The notes: generated by a model not told the origin, from the letters alone. Shown: positions 1 through 9,341, counted from the first letter of the stretch. The stretch: 64,000 bases of DNA from Faecalitalea cylindroides ATCC 27803 (GCF_000469305.1 NZ_KI270992.1:48905-112904), one strand, 5' to 3'. Numbers and translations are program-made.

Positions 1-1032
1 CAAAAGGCTGAACAGCTTGCCAAAGATTATCCTGAAAAATATTTAGAACCAACTGAAGAAAACTTAAAATTCTTTAGAAAAGAAGGAATTAAATTCGAAT
101 TAGATAAGATCAAGGCCGATCTTGATAATTATCGTGTTCATTTTGATGTATGGTCAAGTGAACAAACGATTCGTGATTCAGGAGATGTAGACAGAGCCTT
201 AAAAGTACTTGATGAAAAAGGCTATACTTATGAATCTGAAGGAGCGCTTTGGTTCAAGACAACTGAATTAGGCGATGATAAAGACCGTGTATTAAGAAAA
301 ACAGATGGATCTTATACATATTTAGTTCCAGATATCGCATATCATAATGATAAATATAAACGTGGATATGATTTACTGGTAGATTTTCTAGGAGCTGATC
401 ATCATGGATATATTCCTAGATTAAAGGCTAGTATGCAGGCTTTAGGGAATGATCCAGACAAACTAAATGTAGATATCATTCAGATGGTTCGTTTAGTTAG
501 TGATGGAAAAGAAGTGAAGATGTCTAAACGTTTAGGAAATGCCACAACGATCAATGAATTATGCGACAGTGTAGGAGTCGATGCGGCGAGATATTTCTTT
601 GTACAAAGAGCATTGGATTCACATCTGGATTTTGATATAGAGTTGGCAAAGCGTCAATCAAATGATAATCCGGTATATTATGCACAATATGCTCACGCTC
701 GTATGTGTTCAATTCAGAAACAGGCAAAGGATATAGAACTGGCGGATTCTTTTGAAGATCTAACAGATGAAAAAGAAATTGAATTGATGAAGACACTTCA
801 GGAATTCAATAAAGTTATTATCGAGAGTGCAAAAACAAGACAAGTTCATAAAGTTTGTCATTATATTCAAACTTTAGCTTCTAAATTCCATAGTTTCTAT
901 AATGCATGTAAAGTAATTGATAGAGACAATATGAAACTAAGTTCACAAAGATTAGCGCTTGTAAAGGCAACACAGATCGTGTTGGCAAATGCTTTAGAAA
1001 CAGTTGGTGTTGAAGCTGTAGAATCAATGTAG
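1..1032 (+). CDS. argS: Arginyl-tRNA synthetase, C-terminal part (5' end outside window)
   Basis: Open from the first base in the frame that ends with TAG at 1030-1032, giving the last 343 residues of a protein usually about 550 long. It charges tRNA-Arg with arginine in the cytosol. The class I signature KMSKR is encoded at 517-531, within the context VKMSKRLGNA. It is preceded by the conserved DFLGADHHGYIPRLKA stretch and followed by the helical anticodon-binding (DALR) domain with the typical NPVYYAQYAHAR sequence. The gene is followed 20 nt later by rpoE, an arrangement known from other Firmicutes. Identification is secure; only the 5' truncation by the window edge limits the entry. Confidence 0.97.
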   Translation, partial: QKAEQLAKDYPEKYLEPTEENLKFFRKEGIKFELDKIKADLDNYRVHFDVWSSEQTIRDSGDVDRALKVLDEKGYTYESEGALWFKTTELGDDKDRVLRKTDGSYTYLVPDIAYHNDKYKRGYDLLVDFLGADHHGYIPRLKASMQALGNDPDKLNVDIIQMVRLVSDGKEVKMSKRLGNATTINELCDSVGVDAARYFFVQRALDSHLDFDIELAKRQSNDNPVYYAQYAHARMCSIQKQAKDIELADSFEDLTDEKEIELMKTLQEFNKVIIESAKTRQVHKVCHYIQTLASKFHSFYNACKVIDRDNMKLSSQRLALVKATQIVLANALETVGVEAVESM

Positions 1033-1052
1033 TTGTAAGGAGTTTATGTATT

Positions 1053-1394
1053 ATGAAACAATCAATGACTGATGTAGCATATGAAGTAATGAATGATTAT
1101 GAAAATGGTGTTCCTTTTATTGAATTATGGAATACTGTAAGTGCAAAGTTGGGATTGAGTGTAAGTCAAAAAGAAGATAATATTGCACAGTTTTATACAG
1201 ATCTTTCAATGGATGGGCGATTCTTGAATCTTCCTCAAAATGTATGGGATCTAAGAAGTCGTCATACATATTCAGAAAGCGTACTTGATACAGATTCAAT
1301 CGCAATTGATGAGGATTCCGATGATGAAGATATGGAGTTTTCTGATCTAGCTGAAGATGATAGTGAAGAAAACAATGATGATCAAGATGAGTAA
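1053..1394 (+). CDS. rpoE: RNA polymerase delta subunit
   Basis: 113 residues. The N-terminal ~75 residues look like the HARE-HTH domain of RpoE (MTDVAYEVMND, then PFIELWNTV). The C-terminal third is almost purely acidic (Asp/Glu runs from about residue 88), the disordered tail that defines delta. Delta displaces nucleic acid from RNA polymerase and speeds its recycling in low-GC Gram-positives. An AAGGAG lies about 12 nt before the ATG, a rather long spacing. The usual downstream neighbour pyrG is absent; here a leader-like terminator region and the teichoic acid genes follow. Confidence 0.93.
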   Translation: MKQSMTDVAYEVMNDYENGVPFIELWNTVSAKLGLSVSQKEDNIAQFYTDLSMDGRFLNLPQNVWDLRSRHTYSESVLDTDSIAIDEDSDDEDMEFSDLAEDDSEENNDDQDE

Positions 1395-1427
1395 ATAATT
1401 ATGCATTGTCATTCTTTTGTCACTTTT

Positions 1428-1495
1428 CCTTTCTAATATAGTAGTTAGAAAGGAGGAAGAATGCGTTTTGTGTCCGCTACAAAATAGCGGACTTT
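1428..1495 (+). promoter_or_regulatory. Leader-like element: inverted repeat, perfect SD, 8-codon ORF, terminator
   Basis: Arms CCTTTCTAA (1428-1436) and TTAGAAAGG (1445-1453) form a 9-bp hairpin whose 3' arm runs into an AGGAGG Shine-Dalgarno. An ATG at 1461 opens a mini-ORF encoding MRFVSATK, with its TAG stop at 1485-1487. The stop sits on the first base of the 3' arm of an intrinsic terminator (GTCCGCT 1472-1478, AGCGGAC 1486-1492, then T5). A ribosome finishing this ORF would cover the terminator. Whether it is translated or regulates tagGH is inference; it may simply be the rpoE terminator. Confidence 0.35.
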
Positions 1496-1497
1496 TT
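1472..1497 (+). terminator. Intrinsic terminator downstream of rpoE
   Basis: A perfect 7-bp stem GTCCGCT/AGCGGAC with a 7-nt loop, followed by TTTTT. It separates rpoE from the teichoic acid export genes. Confidence 0.8.
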
Positions 1498-1511
1498 CAT
1501 ATATAGGATAT

Positions 1512-1539
1512 TTGTATAAAACAAAAATGTAGATATAAT
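1512..1539 (+). promoter_or_regulatory. Promoter of tagGH
   Basis: TTGTAT (1512-1517) and a consensus TATAAT (1534-1539) are spaced 16 bp, about 45 nt before the chosen tagG start. A second TATAAT at 1560-1565 lacks a convincing -35. Confidence 0.6.
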
Positions 1540-1586
1540 ATATGAAATCTCATTTATGGTATAATGATGGCACAAAAGGAGATAGT

Positions 1587-2417
1587 ATGTTTAAAAGTGT
1601 TCAATATGTAATAAAGGAAAACTTTTCAAATTTATATCGTATTTACTGTATTGCGAAATATGAATTATTAGCTGATATGCGCGATTCCAAATTCGGTATT
1701 TTCTGGAATTTTGCTTCGCCAGCTATTCAAGTTTTTACGTATTGGTTGATCTTTGGTGTGGCTTGGAATCGAAAACCAATAGAAGTCAATGGAATCGTTG
1801 TAAGTTATCTGCCATGGTTGATCGTTGGGTATTCAGCATGGTGGTTCATTCAGCCATGTATTCAAAATGGGTGCACGGCAATCTTTTCAAAGATCAATGT
1901 CATCACAAAAATGAAGTTTCCCGTATCAGTTTTACCGGCCACAGTTTGTGCTAAAGAAATGTTTAATCATGGTTGTATGTTGATTATCGCGTTTATTACT
2001 TTATTATTGTGTGGATATTTTCCTAATATTCATTGGCTAGGAATCATTTATTATGCATTCTGTGCTTTCATGTTTGCGGAAGCTGTTTCTTTGATCCTTT
2101 CTGTTTTGACGATGTTATATCGTGATATTAGAAAATTAGTAAAATCATTGATTCGTATGTTTATGTATTTTTCACCTGTTATTTGGGAATGCCATTTTGC
2201 CAGCCATGTACCATTTCATAATATTTTGAATACGATCATGAAATTAAATCCAGCCTACTATATTATTTCTGGATATCGTGATTCTATTTTTTATGGAAAG
2301 ACTTTTTTAGATCACCCAGCCTTAACTTTATATTTTTGGGGTGTTGTTCTTATTCTTTTTGTGATTGGTTGTATGTTGATGTATAAATTTAAAAAGAAAT
2401 TTATTGATTTGATATAG
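1587..2417 (+). CDS. tagG: Teichoic acid export ABC transporter, permease
   Basis: 276 residues, the usual TagG size. It is an ABC-2 type permease with about six hydrophobic segments; together with TagH it moves undecaprenyl-linked wall teichoic acid across the membrane. Visible features are the N-terminal amphipathic segment before RDSKFGIFWNFASPAIQ, typical of polysaccharide-export permeases, and a terminal basic stretch KFKKKF. I start at ATG 1587, preceded by AAAGGAG. An in-frame ATG 45 nt upstream lies between the two -10 boxes and has no SD. tagH follows after 11 nt, so the two form an operon. The family could in principle export another glycan, but the glycerophosphotransferases next door favour teichoic acid. 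Confidence 0.88.
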   Translation: MFKSVQYVIKENFSNLYRIYCIAKYELLADMRDSKFGIFWNFASPAIQVFTYWLIFGVAWNRKPIEVNGIVVSYLPWLIVGYSAWWFIQPCIQNGCTAIFSKINVITKMKFPVSVLPATVCAKEMFNHGCMLIIAFITLLLCGYFPNIHWLGIIYYAFCAFMFAEAVSLILSVLTMLYRDIRKLVKSLIRMFMYFSPVIWECHFASHVPFHNILNTIMKLNPAYYIISGYRDSIFYGKTFLDHPALTLYFWGVVLILFVIGCMLMYKFKKKFIDLI

Positions 2418-2428
2418 AGGATACATAT

Positions 2429-3241
2429 ATGAAAGATTATGCGGTAAAAGTAGAAAATATATCTAAGATATACGAATTAAAAAATAAGAACAATCAGTAT
2501 AAAAAGGATAAAAAACGATTTTATGCTTTAAAAGATGTATCGTTTGAAATTCAAAAAGGCGATGTTGTTGGTATTTTAGGAACCAATGGTTCTGGGAAAT
2601 CCACCTTATCTTTGGTATTGGCAGGGATTTCAGATATAGATAGTGGAAGTGTTCACGTAAATGGAGAGCAGGCTTTGATTTCCATCAATACGGGATTAAA
2701 TCAACAATTAACAGGTTTGGAAAACATTCGTGTAAAAGGCGCTTTGATGGGTTTAAAGAAAAAAAGAATTGATGAGATCATTGATGATGTAGTCAATTTT
2801 GCTGAACTCGGTGATTTTTTATATCAACCTGTCAAAAAGTATTCCAGTGGTATGAAATCTAGATTGGGATTTTCAATATCTCTGGCATTAAATCCAGATA
2901 TCTTTATCGTTGATGAGGCTTTATCTGTTGGGGACAAGGGGTTTGCGAAAAAATGCATGGATCGAATGATGCAGCTAAGAGATGATGAAGGAAAAACGAT
3001 TTTTTTCGTATCGCATTCTTTGTCACAAGTGAAAAATTTCTGTAAGACCGGAATGTGGATTGAAGGCGGCGTTCTTCAAGAAGTTGGTGACATCAATCAA
3101 GTGTGTGAACATTATTCAGAGTATGTAGAACAATTAAACGCATTAAAAGGCAAGGAAAAACAAAAAGTTCTTGATGAAAAATTTGCGAAAAGATTGTTGC
3201 CACCACAGAAAAAACGTAAGCTTTTTTCCTTGTTTAATTAG
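2429..3241 (+). CDS. tagH: Teichoic acid export ABC transporter, ATPase
   Basis: 270 residues; the ATP-hydrolysing partner of TagG. Walker A GTNGSGKS is at residues 51-58, the signature SSGMK at about 139-143, Walker B with DEALS at about 157-166, and an H-loop in VSHSLSQ at about 200. The long helical insert before the signature and the aromatic-poor A-loop fit polysaccharide exporters of the TagH/RfbE type. It lacks the long C-terminal extracellular extension of Bacillus TagH and ends in a short basic tail. An intrinsic terminator starts at the last base of its stop codon. Confidence 0.9.
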   Translation: MKDYAVKVENISKIYELKNKNNQYKKDKKRFYALKDVSFEIQKGDVVGILGTNGSGKSTLSLVLAGISDIDSGSVHVNGEQALISINTGLNQQLTGLENIRVKGALMGLKKKRIDEIIDDVVNFAELGDFLYQPVKKYSSGMKSRLGFSISLALNPDIFIVDEALSVGDKGFAKKCMDRMMQLRDDEGKTIFFVSHSLSQVKNFCKTGMWIEGGVLQEVGDINQVCEHYSEYVEQLNALKGKEKQKVLDEKFAKRLLPPQKKRKLFSLFN

Positions 3242-3264
3242 AAGATTGATACGATCTTCTTTTT
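3241..3264 (+). terminator. Intrinsic terminator after tagH
   Basis: GAAGAT (3241-3246) pairs with ATCTTC (3254-3259), followed by TTTTT. The hairpin begins on the last base of the tagH stop codon. Confidence 0.7.
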
Positions 3265-3289
3265 CTTTATGACATGAAATCTTGAAGAA

Positions 3290-3318
3290 TTGTAAAAAAA
3301 GAAGAAATATACTAAAAT
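3290..3318 (+). promoter_or_regulatory. Promoter of tagD operon
   Basis: TTGTAA (3290-3295), 17-bp spacer, TAAAAT (3313-3318), 34 nt before the tagD ATG. It lies directly after the tagH terminator, so the glycerophosphotransferase block has its own start. Confidence 0.55.
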
Positions 3319-3352
3319 CTACATAGTGTACATGTATGAAAGGATGAATATC

Positions 3353-3742
3353 ATGAAAACAGTTATTACTTATGGAACATTTGATCTTTTTCATATTGGT
3401 CATTTAAATATTTTAAAAAGGGCAAAAGAGTTAGGTGATTATTTGATCGTTGCGGTAAGTAGTGATGAATTTAATCTTCAAAAAGGGAAAGTTTGCCAGA
3501 TCAAGGATACAGATCGTATGCAGATCGTTGAGGCAATTCGCTATGTTGATAAAGTGATTCCAGAAACAAGTTGGGATCAAAAGATAGAAGATGTTAAAAA
3601 ATATAATGTTGATGTTTTTGTCATGGGAGATGACTGGAAAGGAAAATTTGATTTTTTAAAGGAATACTGCGAAGTTGTGTATTTGCCAAGAACACAGGGT
3701 ATTTCTACAACTCAGTTGAAAGAAGAATTAAAAGATAAGTAA
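3353..3742 (+). CDS. tagD: Glycerol-3-phosphate cytidylyltransferase
   Basis: 129 residues, exactly the length of Bacillus TagD. It makes CDP-glycerol from CTP and glycerol-3-phosphate, the donor for poly(glycerol phosphate) teichoic acid. The nucleotidyltransferase HIGH motif is at residues 14-17 (TYGTFDLFHIGH), and the second signature appears as RTQGISTTQ near the C terminus. I start at ATG 3353 (GAAAGGA upstream) rather than the in-frame ATG 27 nt earlier. The gene lies 12 nt before a polymerase-type glycerophosphotransferase, so donor synthesis and donor use are coupled in one unit. Confidence 0.95.
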   Translation: MKTVITYGTFDLFHIGHLNILKRAKELGDYLIVAVSSDEFNLQKGKVCQIKDTDRMQIVEAIRYVDKVIPETSWDQKIEDVKKYNVDVFVMGDDWKGKFDFLKEYCEVVYLPRTQGISTTQLKEELKDK

Positions 3743-3754
3743 GAGGGAATAAAT

Positions 3755-6700
3755 ATGTTGAAAAGAGTTATCACAAAAGTCAAAGGAGTGCAAAATACAT
3801 ACCTGAAATACCGAAAAACAGATATTGATCCAAATGGCTTTTTACTTGAAGCAGGGCAGGGGAAAAATATCAATGGGAATATGTTTGCGATTGCCAGGGA
3901 ACTTTGTACAAATCCTGCGTGGAAAAAGTTCAAGGTTTACTGGGTCGTAACAGAAGATACATTACAGTCTGCCAAAGATAGGTTTTCCTTTTATAGCTAC
4001 AATGTAGAATTTGTAGTTCGCTTAAGTGATGAGTATGCAAAACTTTTGGCAACATGTAAATATTTATTGACGGATAACTCATTTCCTCCTTTTTTTATAA
4101 AAAGAAATAATCAGATTTATTTAAATACTTGGCATGGAACACCATTAAAAACTTTGGGTAAAAGCGATATAAAGAATGCCAAATCACTTGCGAATATTCA
4201 GAAAAACTACTTAATGGCAGATTATGCTTTATTTCCAAATCTATTAACAAGAAATGTCTTTATGAAAGATTACATGTTAGAAAGTCTTTATAGAGGCAAT
4301 ATTTTAATGTGTGATTATCCTCGCAACAGTGTATTTTTAGATCTTGATTTTCAAGAAGAATTACGTCAAAAGTTAGGCTTGATGGATAAACAGTTGATTG
4401 CCTATATGCCTACATGGCGAGGAAGTGATCGAACAGCTGATGCGATCGTTCAAAAAAAGATATTGGAAAAATATTTTGAAGAAATCGATAAAAAATTAGA
4501 AGATGATCAAATATTCTATGTAAATCTTCATTTCCTTGTAGGAAATACAATGGATTATTCAAAATACAAACATATCAAACCATTTCCTAAGGAATATGAA
4601 ACATATGATTTCTTAAGTATCTGTGATATTCTTGTCACAGATTATTCAAGTGTCTTTTTTGATTTTGCGATTACGAAAAAGAAGATCATCTTATTTACGT
4701 ATGACTTAAATGAGTATATGGAAGAAAGGGGAACCTATTTTTCTATTGAAGAACTTCCTTTTCCAATCGTGGAGACAGTTGTTAAATTGATAAATGAAAT
4801 AAACTATCCAAGAGATATTTTGATGGAGCAGTTCTTAAATGAATTTTGTCGTTATAGAGATTTATTTATTCCTGAAAAAATTGTGGATCTTTTGGTGCAT
4901 GGAGAGAAGAAAAATCTTATTTTGGAAAAGAATGAAAAGCAGGATCTTGTTTTAGTTTATGTAGGGGCATTAAAAGGGGATGCATTAAATCAATATCTTT
5001 TAAATGAGATTGATAAAGTGGTAGATCAATACCCAGATAAGAAGGTTATTGTTTGTTTTAGAGGAGCTGTGAATGATAAAAGAATTGAATTTTTATCACA
5101 ATTAAATGAAAAAGTCGATTATTTAGCTTTAGTTAAAAAATACAATTTCAGCCTTTATCAAGTTGTTAAGGCTCGCCTAAGCTTGTCTTTTACTTTTTTT
5201 GACAAATTATTCAATAGGGGTCTACGAAAAATTATCAATCAGGAAAGAAATCGTTTCTTTTATTCCATTAAGCCTGGTTTAGTCATTAACATGTCGGGGA
5301 AGGCTCAATATATAAATTTGATGTTAGAAACATTCAAATGTCCTAAAGCAGCATATATCTTACCAAAGCCATTTGCAGGAACGATGATTTCAACAAAAAT
5401 CTATAAAAAGATGTGTGCAGATGCATCAAAAAAGTATGATCAAGTAATTGATCTTTATGATAAAGATGTAAAAGCGTATTGGAACGATAAGAAAGAAACA
5501 TATTATAATGCAAGTTTTCAATTAGCCAATATCGTTCATCGTTTCCATAATACATCCAATAGCATGAATGTCTGGGCTGTTGCCGTAATGAGAAATGCAT
5601 ATGAATTTGATTTAGGTAAGATTCATTGTCAGATCAATGAAAAGAATTATCCTTGCCATATCAATAAATTGTTTTCTTTAAATCAATATGTATCAATCGT
5701 TACATATAAAGTAGAGATTCCTACAAGCGATATTATGGAATTTGAAATTCAGAACAAATTAAAATTTGTATATCAAGATGAAAATGGATATGGATTTGAA
5801 AAAGGATGTCTTTATAGTGCTTTGGCTAGAAGAAAAGGCAAGAATAAACAAGGACCTATCAAGATTTTTGAAAAGAACAATACATCGGCTTATTTTCGTC
5901 AGTCAAAAAACAATATTTTGTATTTGACAGTTCGAAAAAAGAATTTAACAGACAAAACAATTGAACAAATCAAACTAGATCTTGCCTATTATTTATCAAA
6001 AATCATGCCAAAGAAAAAGATTGTATTATTGTATGAAAAAGAAAGCAGTCGTTATGAAGAAAGTGCGAGTGTTTTATATGAGAAATTGATTGATGATGGA
6101 TATAAGGATGCGTATTTTATCTTAGATAAAAATTATTCACATTTTCATGAAATTGCCAATAAGTATCGTACAAATATCTTATATAAAGGATCTTTTAAAC
6201 ATTACTTATATTTCTTTATGTCGAAGACATTTTTGGGCTCAGAGGCTTTGGTTCATGCGATTGATCTAAGAATCTCTAATAAACATGCGCTAAATAAGAT
6301 CAATGACAAGTCTTTGAATTATGTCTTTTTGCAGCATGGTGTTATGTACATGGTTTCATTAGATTCTGAATCTAGAAGTTTCTTTAAACCAATGAAAACA
6401 GAAGGAAAATATCGTGTCGTTACTTCATCTGTAGAAGAAGCTAGGCATTTTATTGAATTAGGCGGATATGATCCGGAAACGATTTATGTCTGCGGTCTGC
6501 CTAAATTTGATAGAAATACTTTGAATGAAGATGCGGATAAGATCGTGGTCATGCCTACATGGAGACCTTGGGAATATAATGAAGCTCGTTATGATTTTAC
6601 TCAAACGAAGTATTATCAGATGCTGGTAAGAATTGTTGATGCAATTCCAGAAAAATTTAAAGATAAATTGATCGTATTGCCACATCCGCTTTTCTTTGAT

Positions 6701-7093
6701 GCGATCAAGGATACAGAATTTGAATTGAAACAATATCTTAATGTAACGGATAAATACGATGAAATTTTAAAGGATACGCGTATTTTGATCACAGACTATT
6801 CTTCCATTGCCTATGATGCCTTCTATCGCGGCTGTAATGTAATTTTCTATTGGGAAGAAAAAGATGAATGTATGGCAAATTATGGCCCAACGACAAAATT
6901 GATGTTGAATAAAGAAAATGTTTATGGGGATATCTGTATGAATCCTTATCAATTAAGCAAGGCAATTGATATTAACTATTTCCATGGTCAAGATGAAGTT
7001 TATCAGAAACGATATTCAAAACTGGTTGATTTCCATGATGGCAAGAATACAGAACGTTTGATTACGTTATTGAGAAAGGATGAAATCATCTAA
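3755..7093 (+). CDS. Double-domain CDP-glycerol glycerophosphotransferase (TagB/TagF family)
   Basis: 1112 residues, far longer than TagB (~380) or TagF (~750). Two transferase modules are visible. The first (about 60-375) carries NTWHGTPL near 125-130 and ITDYSSVFFD near 293. The second (about 745-1112) carries LQHGVMY near 860, LPHPLFFD near 970 and LITDYSSIAYD near 1010. About 370 residues lie between them (375-745), in part Rossmann-like and otherwise unassigned. It should polymerise or prime glycerol-phosphate chains at the inner membrane face. Its first catalytic-type HP motif is altered (NLHF), so the modules may differ in activity. Its stop codon shares one base with the next gene's ATG. 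Confidence 0.85.
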   Translation: MLKRVITKVKGVQNTYLKYRKTDIDPNGFLLEAGQGKNINGNMFAIARELCTNPAWKKFKVYWVVTEDTLQSAKDRFSFYSYNVEFVVRLSDEYAKLLATCKYLLTDNSFPPFFIKRNNQIYLNTWHGTPLKTLGKSDIKNAKSLANIQKNYLMADYALFPNLLTRNVFMKDYMLESLYRGNILMCDYPRNSVFLDLDFQEELRQKLGLMDKQLIAYMPTWRGSDRTADAIVQKKILEKYFEEIDKKLEDDQIFYVNLHFLVGNTMDYSKYKHIKPFPKEYETYDFLSICDILVTDYSSVFFDFAITKKKIILFTYDLNEYMEERGTYFSIEELPFPIVETVVKLINEINYPRDILMEQFLNEFCRYRDLFIPEKIVDLLVHGEKKNLILEKNEKQDLVLVYVGALKGDALNQYLLNEIDKVVDQYPDKKVIVCFRGAVNDKRIEFLSQLNEKVDYLALVKKYNFSLYQVVKARLSLSFTFFDKLFNRGLRKIINQERNRFFYSIKPGLVINMSGKAQYINLMLETFKCPKAAYILPKPFAGTMISTKIYKKMCADASKKYDQVIDLYDKDVKAYWNDKKETYYNASFQLANIVHRFHNTSNSMNVWAVAVMRNAYEFDLGKIHCQINEKNYPCHINKLFSLNQYVSIVTYKVEIPTSDIMEFEIQNKLKFVYQDENGYGFEKGCLYSALARRKGKNKQGPIKIFEKNNTSAYFRQSKNNILYLTVRKKNLTDKTIEQIKLDLAYYLSKIMPKKKIVLLYEKESSRYEESASVLYEKLIDDGYKDAYFILDKNYSHFHEIANKYRTNILYKGSFKHYLYFFMSKTFLGSEALVHAIDLRISNKHALNKINDKSLNYVFLQHGVMYMVSLDSESRSFFKPMKTEGKYRVVTSSVEEARHFIELGGYDPETIYVCGLPKFDRNTLNEDADKIVVMPTWRPWEYNEARYDFTQTKYYQMLVRIVDAIPEKFKDKLIVLPHPLFFDAIKDTEFELKQYLNVTDKYDEILKDTRILITDYSSIAYDAFYRGCNVIFYWEEKDECMANYGPTTKLMLNKENVYGDICMNPYQLSKAIDINYFHGQDEVYQKRYSKLVDFHDGKNTERLITLLRKDEII

Positions 7094-8139
7094 TGACGCT
7101 TATTCTTTTAATCTTTTTCTGTTTATGTATTACCGGAGTAAGAGTTGATTTTTTCAATCGAGATTATATAAGTCGTGACACAACGATTCAGATCAATGGG
7201 ATATTTGTTTTTTTAGTTTTTTTAAGTCATTTCGCAGGATATTTGGATCATGAATATCCATTGAATTTCATCTATATGAATGTTCGTGGTTTCTTTGGTC
7301 AGCTGGTCGTGACAACATTTTTATTCTATTCCGGTTATGGCATCCTAACTTCAATCAACCGAAAAAAAGAGGCGTACATTAGAACGATTCCCGTCAAAGT
7401 ATTAGAACTGATCTTTGATTTTTCGGTTGCGATTGTTTTATTTTTACTTGTTCAATCTTTCTTTGGACGTTTTTTTGATCCGATCGAAATCATATTATCT
7501 TGTGTAGGATGGATTAGTGTGGGAAACAGCAACTGGTACTTATTTGATATCCTTTTATTGTATATGATCACATATGTTTCATTTACGATTTCTAAAGATA
7601 GAAAAATGTCATTAAGTCTAGTCTTGATTTTTTCTTTAATATCAATGGTATTGCTGGCCCAGTATCAGACTGGGACTAGATGGTACAATACTTTTCTTTG
7701 TTTCTGGCTTGGTATGGTGTATGCTCAAATCAAACCAAAATATGAAAAAATGGTTCAGAAAGATAAGAAAAAATATTATTGGGCCTTAGCTGTTTTGGTA
7801 ATTATATTTTTAATATCAATTCTATTGCGAAATGCGATGTTGTTTTATATAATTCACGCTCTAGTATTTACTTTATTGATCAATCATCTGTCTATGATCG
7901 TTCACATTGATAATCCTGTGCTAAAATGGTTAGGAAGTCATATTTTTAGTATATATATTCTTCAAAGGATTCCAATGATCATAGGGGACCATTTAGAGTT
8001 TATAGATGAACATATGATAGTATATTTTATATTTAGTTTGGTTATGACAGGAATTATGGCAGAAGTGTTTGATCGTTTTGTTCATATGATATCAAAAAAG
8101 ATATTTGTTCCAATCAAAATGATGGTAAAAGAGGGTTGA
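7093..8139 (+). CDS. Acyltransferase 3 family membrane protein
   Basis: 348 residues with about ten hydrophobic segments. The first transmembrane region carries GIFVFLVFLSHF, corresponding to the RG(x)AILLVVxxH region of acyltransferase-3 (OafA/WecH/YiaH) proteins, and a YSGYG turn follows the third segment. These enzymes transfer acetyl or other acyl groups to surface glycans. Its position inside a teichoic acid block, overlapping the preceding stop codon by one base and ending 1 nt before the next gene, suggests teichoic acid or a linked glycan as acceptor (inference). Recognition of the family is moderately secure; the substrate is not visible. Confidence 0.7.
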   Translation: MTLILLIFFCLCITGVRVDFFNRDYISRDTTIQINGIFVFLVFLSHFAGYLDHEYPLNFIYMNVRGFFGQLVVTTFLFYSGYGILTSINRKKEAYIRTIPVKVLELIFDFSVAIVLFLLVQSFFGRFFDPIEIILSCVGWISVGNSNWYLFDILLLYMITYVSFTISKDRKMSLSLVLIFSLISMVLLAQYQTGTRWYNTFLCFWLGMVYAQIKPKYEKMVQKDKKKYYWALAVLVIIFLISILLRNAMLFYIIHALVFTLLINHLSMIVHIDNPVLKWLGSHIFSIYILQRIPMIIGDHLEFIDEHMIVYFIFSLVMTGIMAEVFDRFVHMISKKIFVPIKMMVKEG

Positions 8140-8140
8140 T

Positions 8141-9340
8141 ATGTTTATATTACGAAAGATAAAGAAAATAGCCGGTAAGATCATAAGGATCACATATAAG
8201 TTAACTTATAAATTGTTTAAAGTGGATGATAAATTAATGATCTTTATATCTTTTCATGGAAAAGGATATTCAGATAATCCTAAAGCGATTTATGAAGAAA
8301 TCGTCCAAGATGAAAGATTTAAAGGATATCGTTTTATATGGTTTATTAAGGATCATAAACGTAAAAACATAACAATTCCAGGTGCTGAAATAAAAGAATA
8401 TTTCAGTCTTTCCTATTTTTACTATATGTCAAAGGCAAAATACTGGATCATAAATTGTAAGATGCCTATATATATTTGTAAAAAAGAGAATCAATTTTAT
8501 CTTCAGACATGGCATGGAACACCTTTAAAACGCCTGGCACATGATATAGATGTTTCTGAAGATACGACTTTTTATCGTTCTGCGGTTACTTATGAACAAA
8601 TGTGCAATTCCTACGATGTGGATGTAGCTCGATATAACTATATGATTTCACCAAATGCGTTTTGTTCCCAAGTGTTTCCAAGTGCATTTGGAATCAATAA
8701 AGAGAGATTGATTGAGACAGGGTATCCAAGAAATGATTTTATCGTAAATGCGACAAAAGACGATGTTTTTAGAATTAAAAAGAAATTAAATATTCCTATG
8801 GATAAAAAAGTCATACTTTATGCTCCAACATGGCGTGATAATTCATATGTTGCGGCGGGGTATACATTTGAGTTAAAAGCAGATTTTCATAAATGGAAGG
8901 AAATCTTACAGGAAGAATATGTTGTTTTGTTTAAACCGCATTATTTGATCATCAATAAATATGAAAATGATAGATCTCTGGATGGATTTTTATATTCAAT
9001 TCCAGCGAATAATGATATCAAAGATTTGTATGTGATCAGTGATGTTTTGATTACCGATTATTCGAGTGTTTTCTTTGACTATGCAATATTAAAACGACCT
9101 ATTTATTTCTATATGTATGATATTGAAGAATATGCCACGGATCTAAGAGGTTTCTACATGGATATTCACAAAGAATTACCAGGGAAGATATACAAAGAGG
9201 AAAATGAGATGTTGATGGATATCAAAAATCAAATCTATGATGATTCAAGAATGGAAGTATTTAATCAGCGTTTTAATAACCTTGATGATGGCAAGGCATC
9301 AAAACGTGTTGTGGATATCATCTATAAGGCAGGTCATTAA
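8141..9340 (+). CDS. CDP-glycerol glycerophosphotransferase (TagB-like)
   Basis: 399 residues; a single glycerophosphotransferase module. QTWHGTPLKRL lies near residue 124, the family's LYAPTWRD segment near 226, a KPHY sequence near 265, and LITDYSSVFFDYA near 303. The N terminus is basic and amphipathic (about 25 residues), as in membrane-associated TagB/TagF. The length fits a primase-type enzyme adding one or a few glycerol-3-phosphate units, but priming versus polymerising cannot be read from sequence alone. It is translated from an ATG 1 nt after the acyltransferase stop. Confidence 0.87.
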   Translation: MFILRKIKKIAGKIIRITYKLTYKLFKVDDKLMIFISFHGKGYSDNPKAIYEEIVQDERFKGYRFIWFIKDHKRKNITIPGAEIKEYFSLSYFYYMSKAKYWIINCKMPIYICKKENQFYLQTWHGTPLKRLAHDIDVSEDTTFYRSAVTYEQMCNSYDVDVARYNYMISPNAFCSQVFPSAFGINKERLIETGYPRNDFIVNATKDDVFRIKKKLNIPMDKKVILYAPTWRDNSYVAAGYTFELKADFHKWKEILQEEYVVLFKPHYLIINKYENDRSLDGFLYSIPANNDIKDLYVISDVLITDYSSVFFDYAILKRPIYFYMYDIEEYATDLRGFYMDIHKELPGKIYKEENEMLMDIKNQIYDDSRMEVFNQRFNNLDDGKASKRVVDIIYKAGH

Positions 9341-9341
9341 T

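Noticed and set aside
5343..5600. Antisense ORFs over large genes such as the double glycerophosphotransferase
   Set aside because: They lack SD sequences, sit wholly inside well-supported genes and give low-complexity His/Leu-rich products typical of shadow frames.
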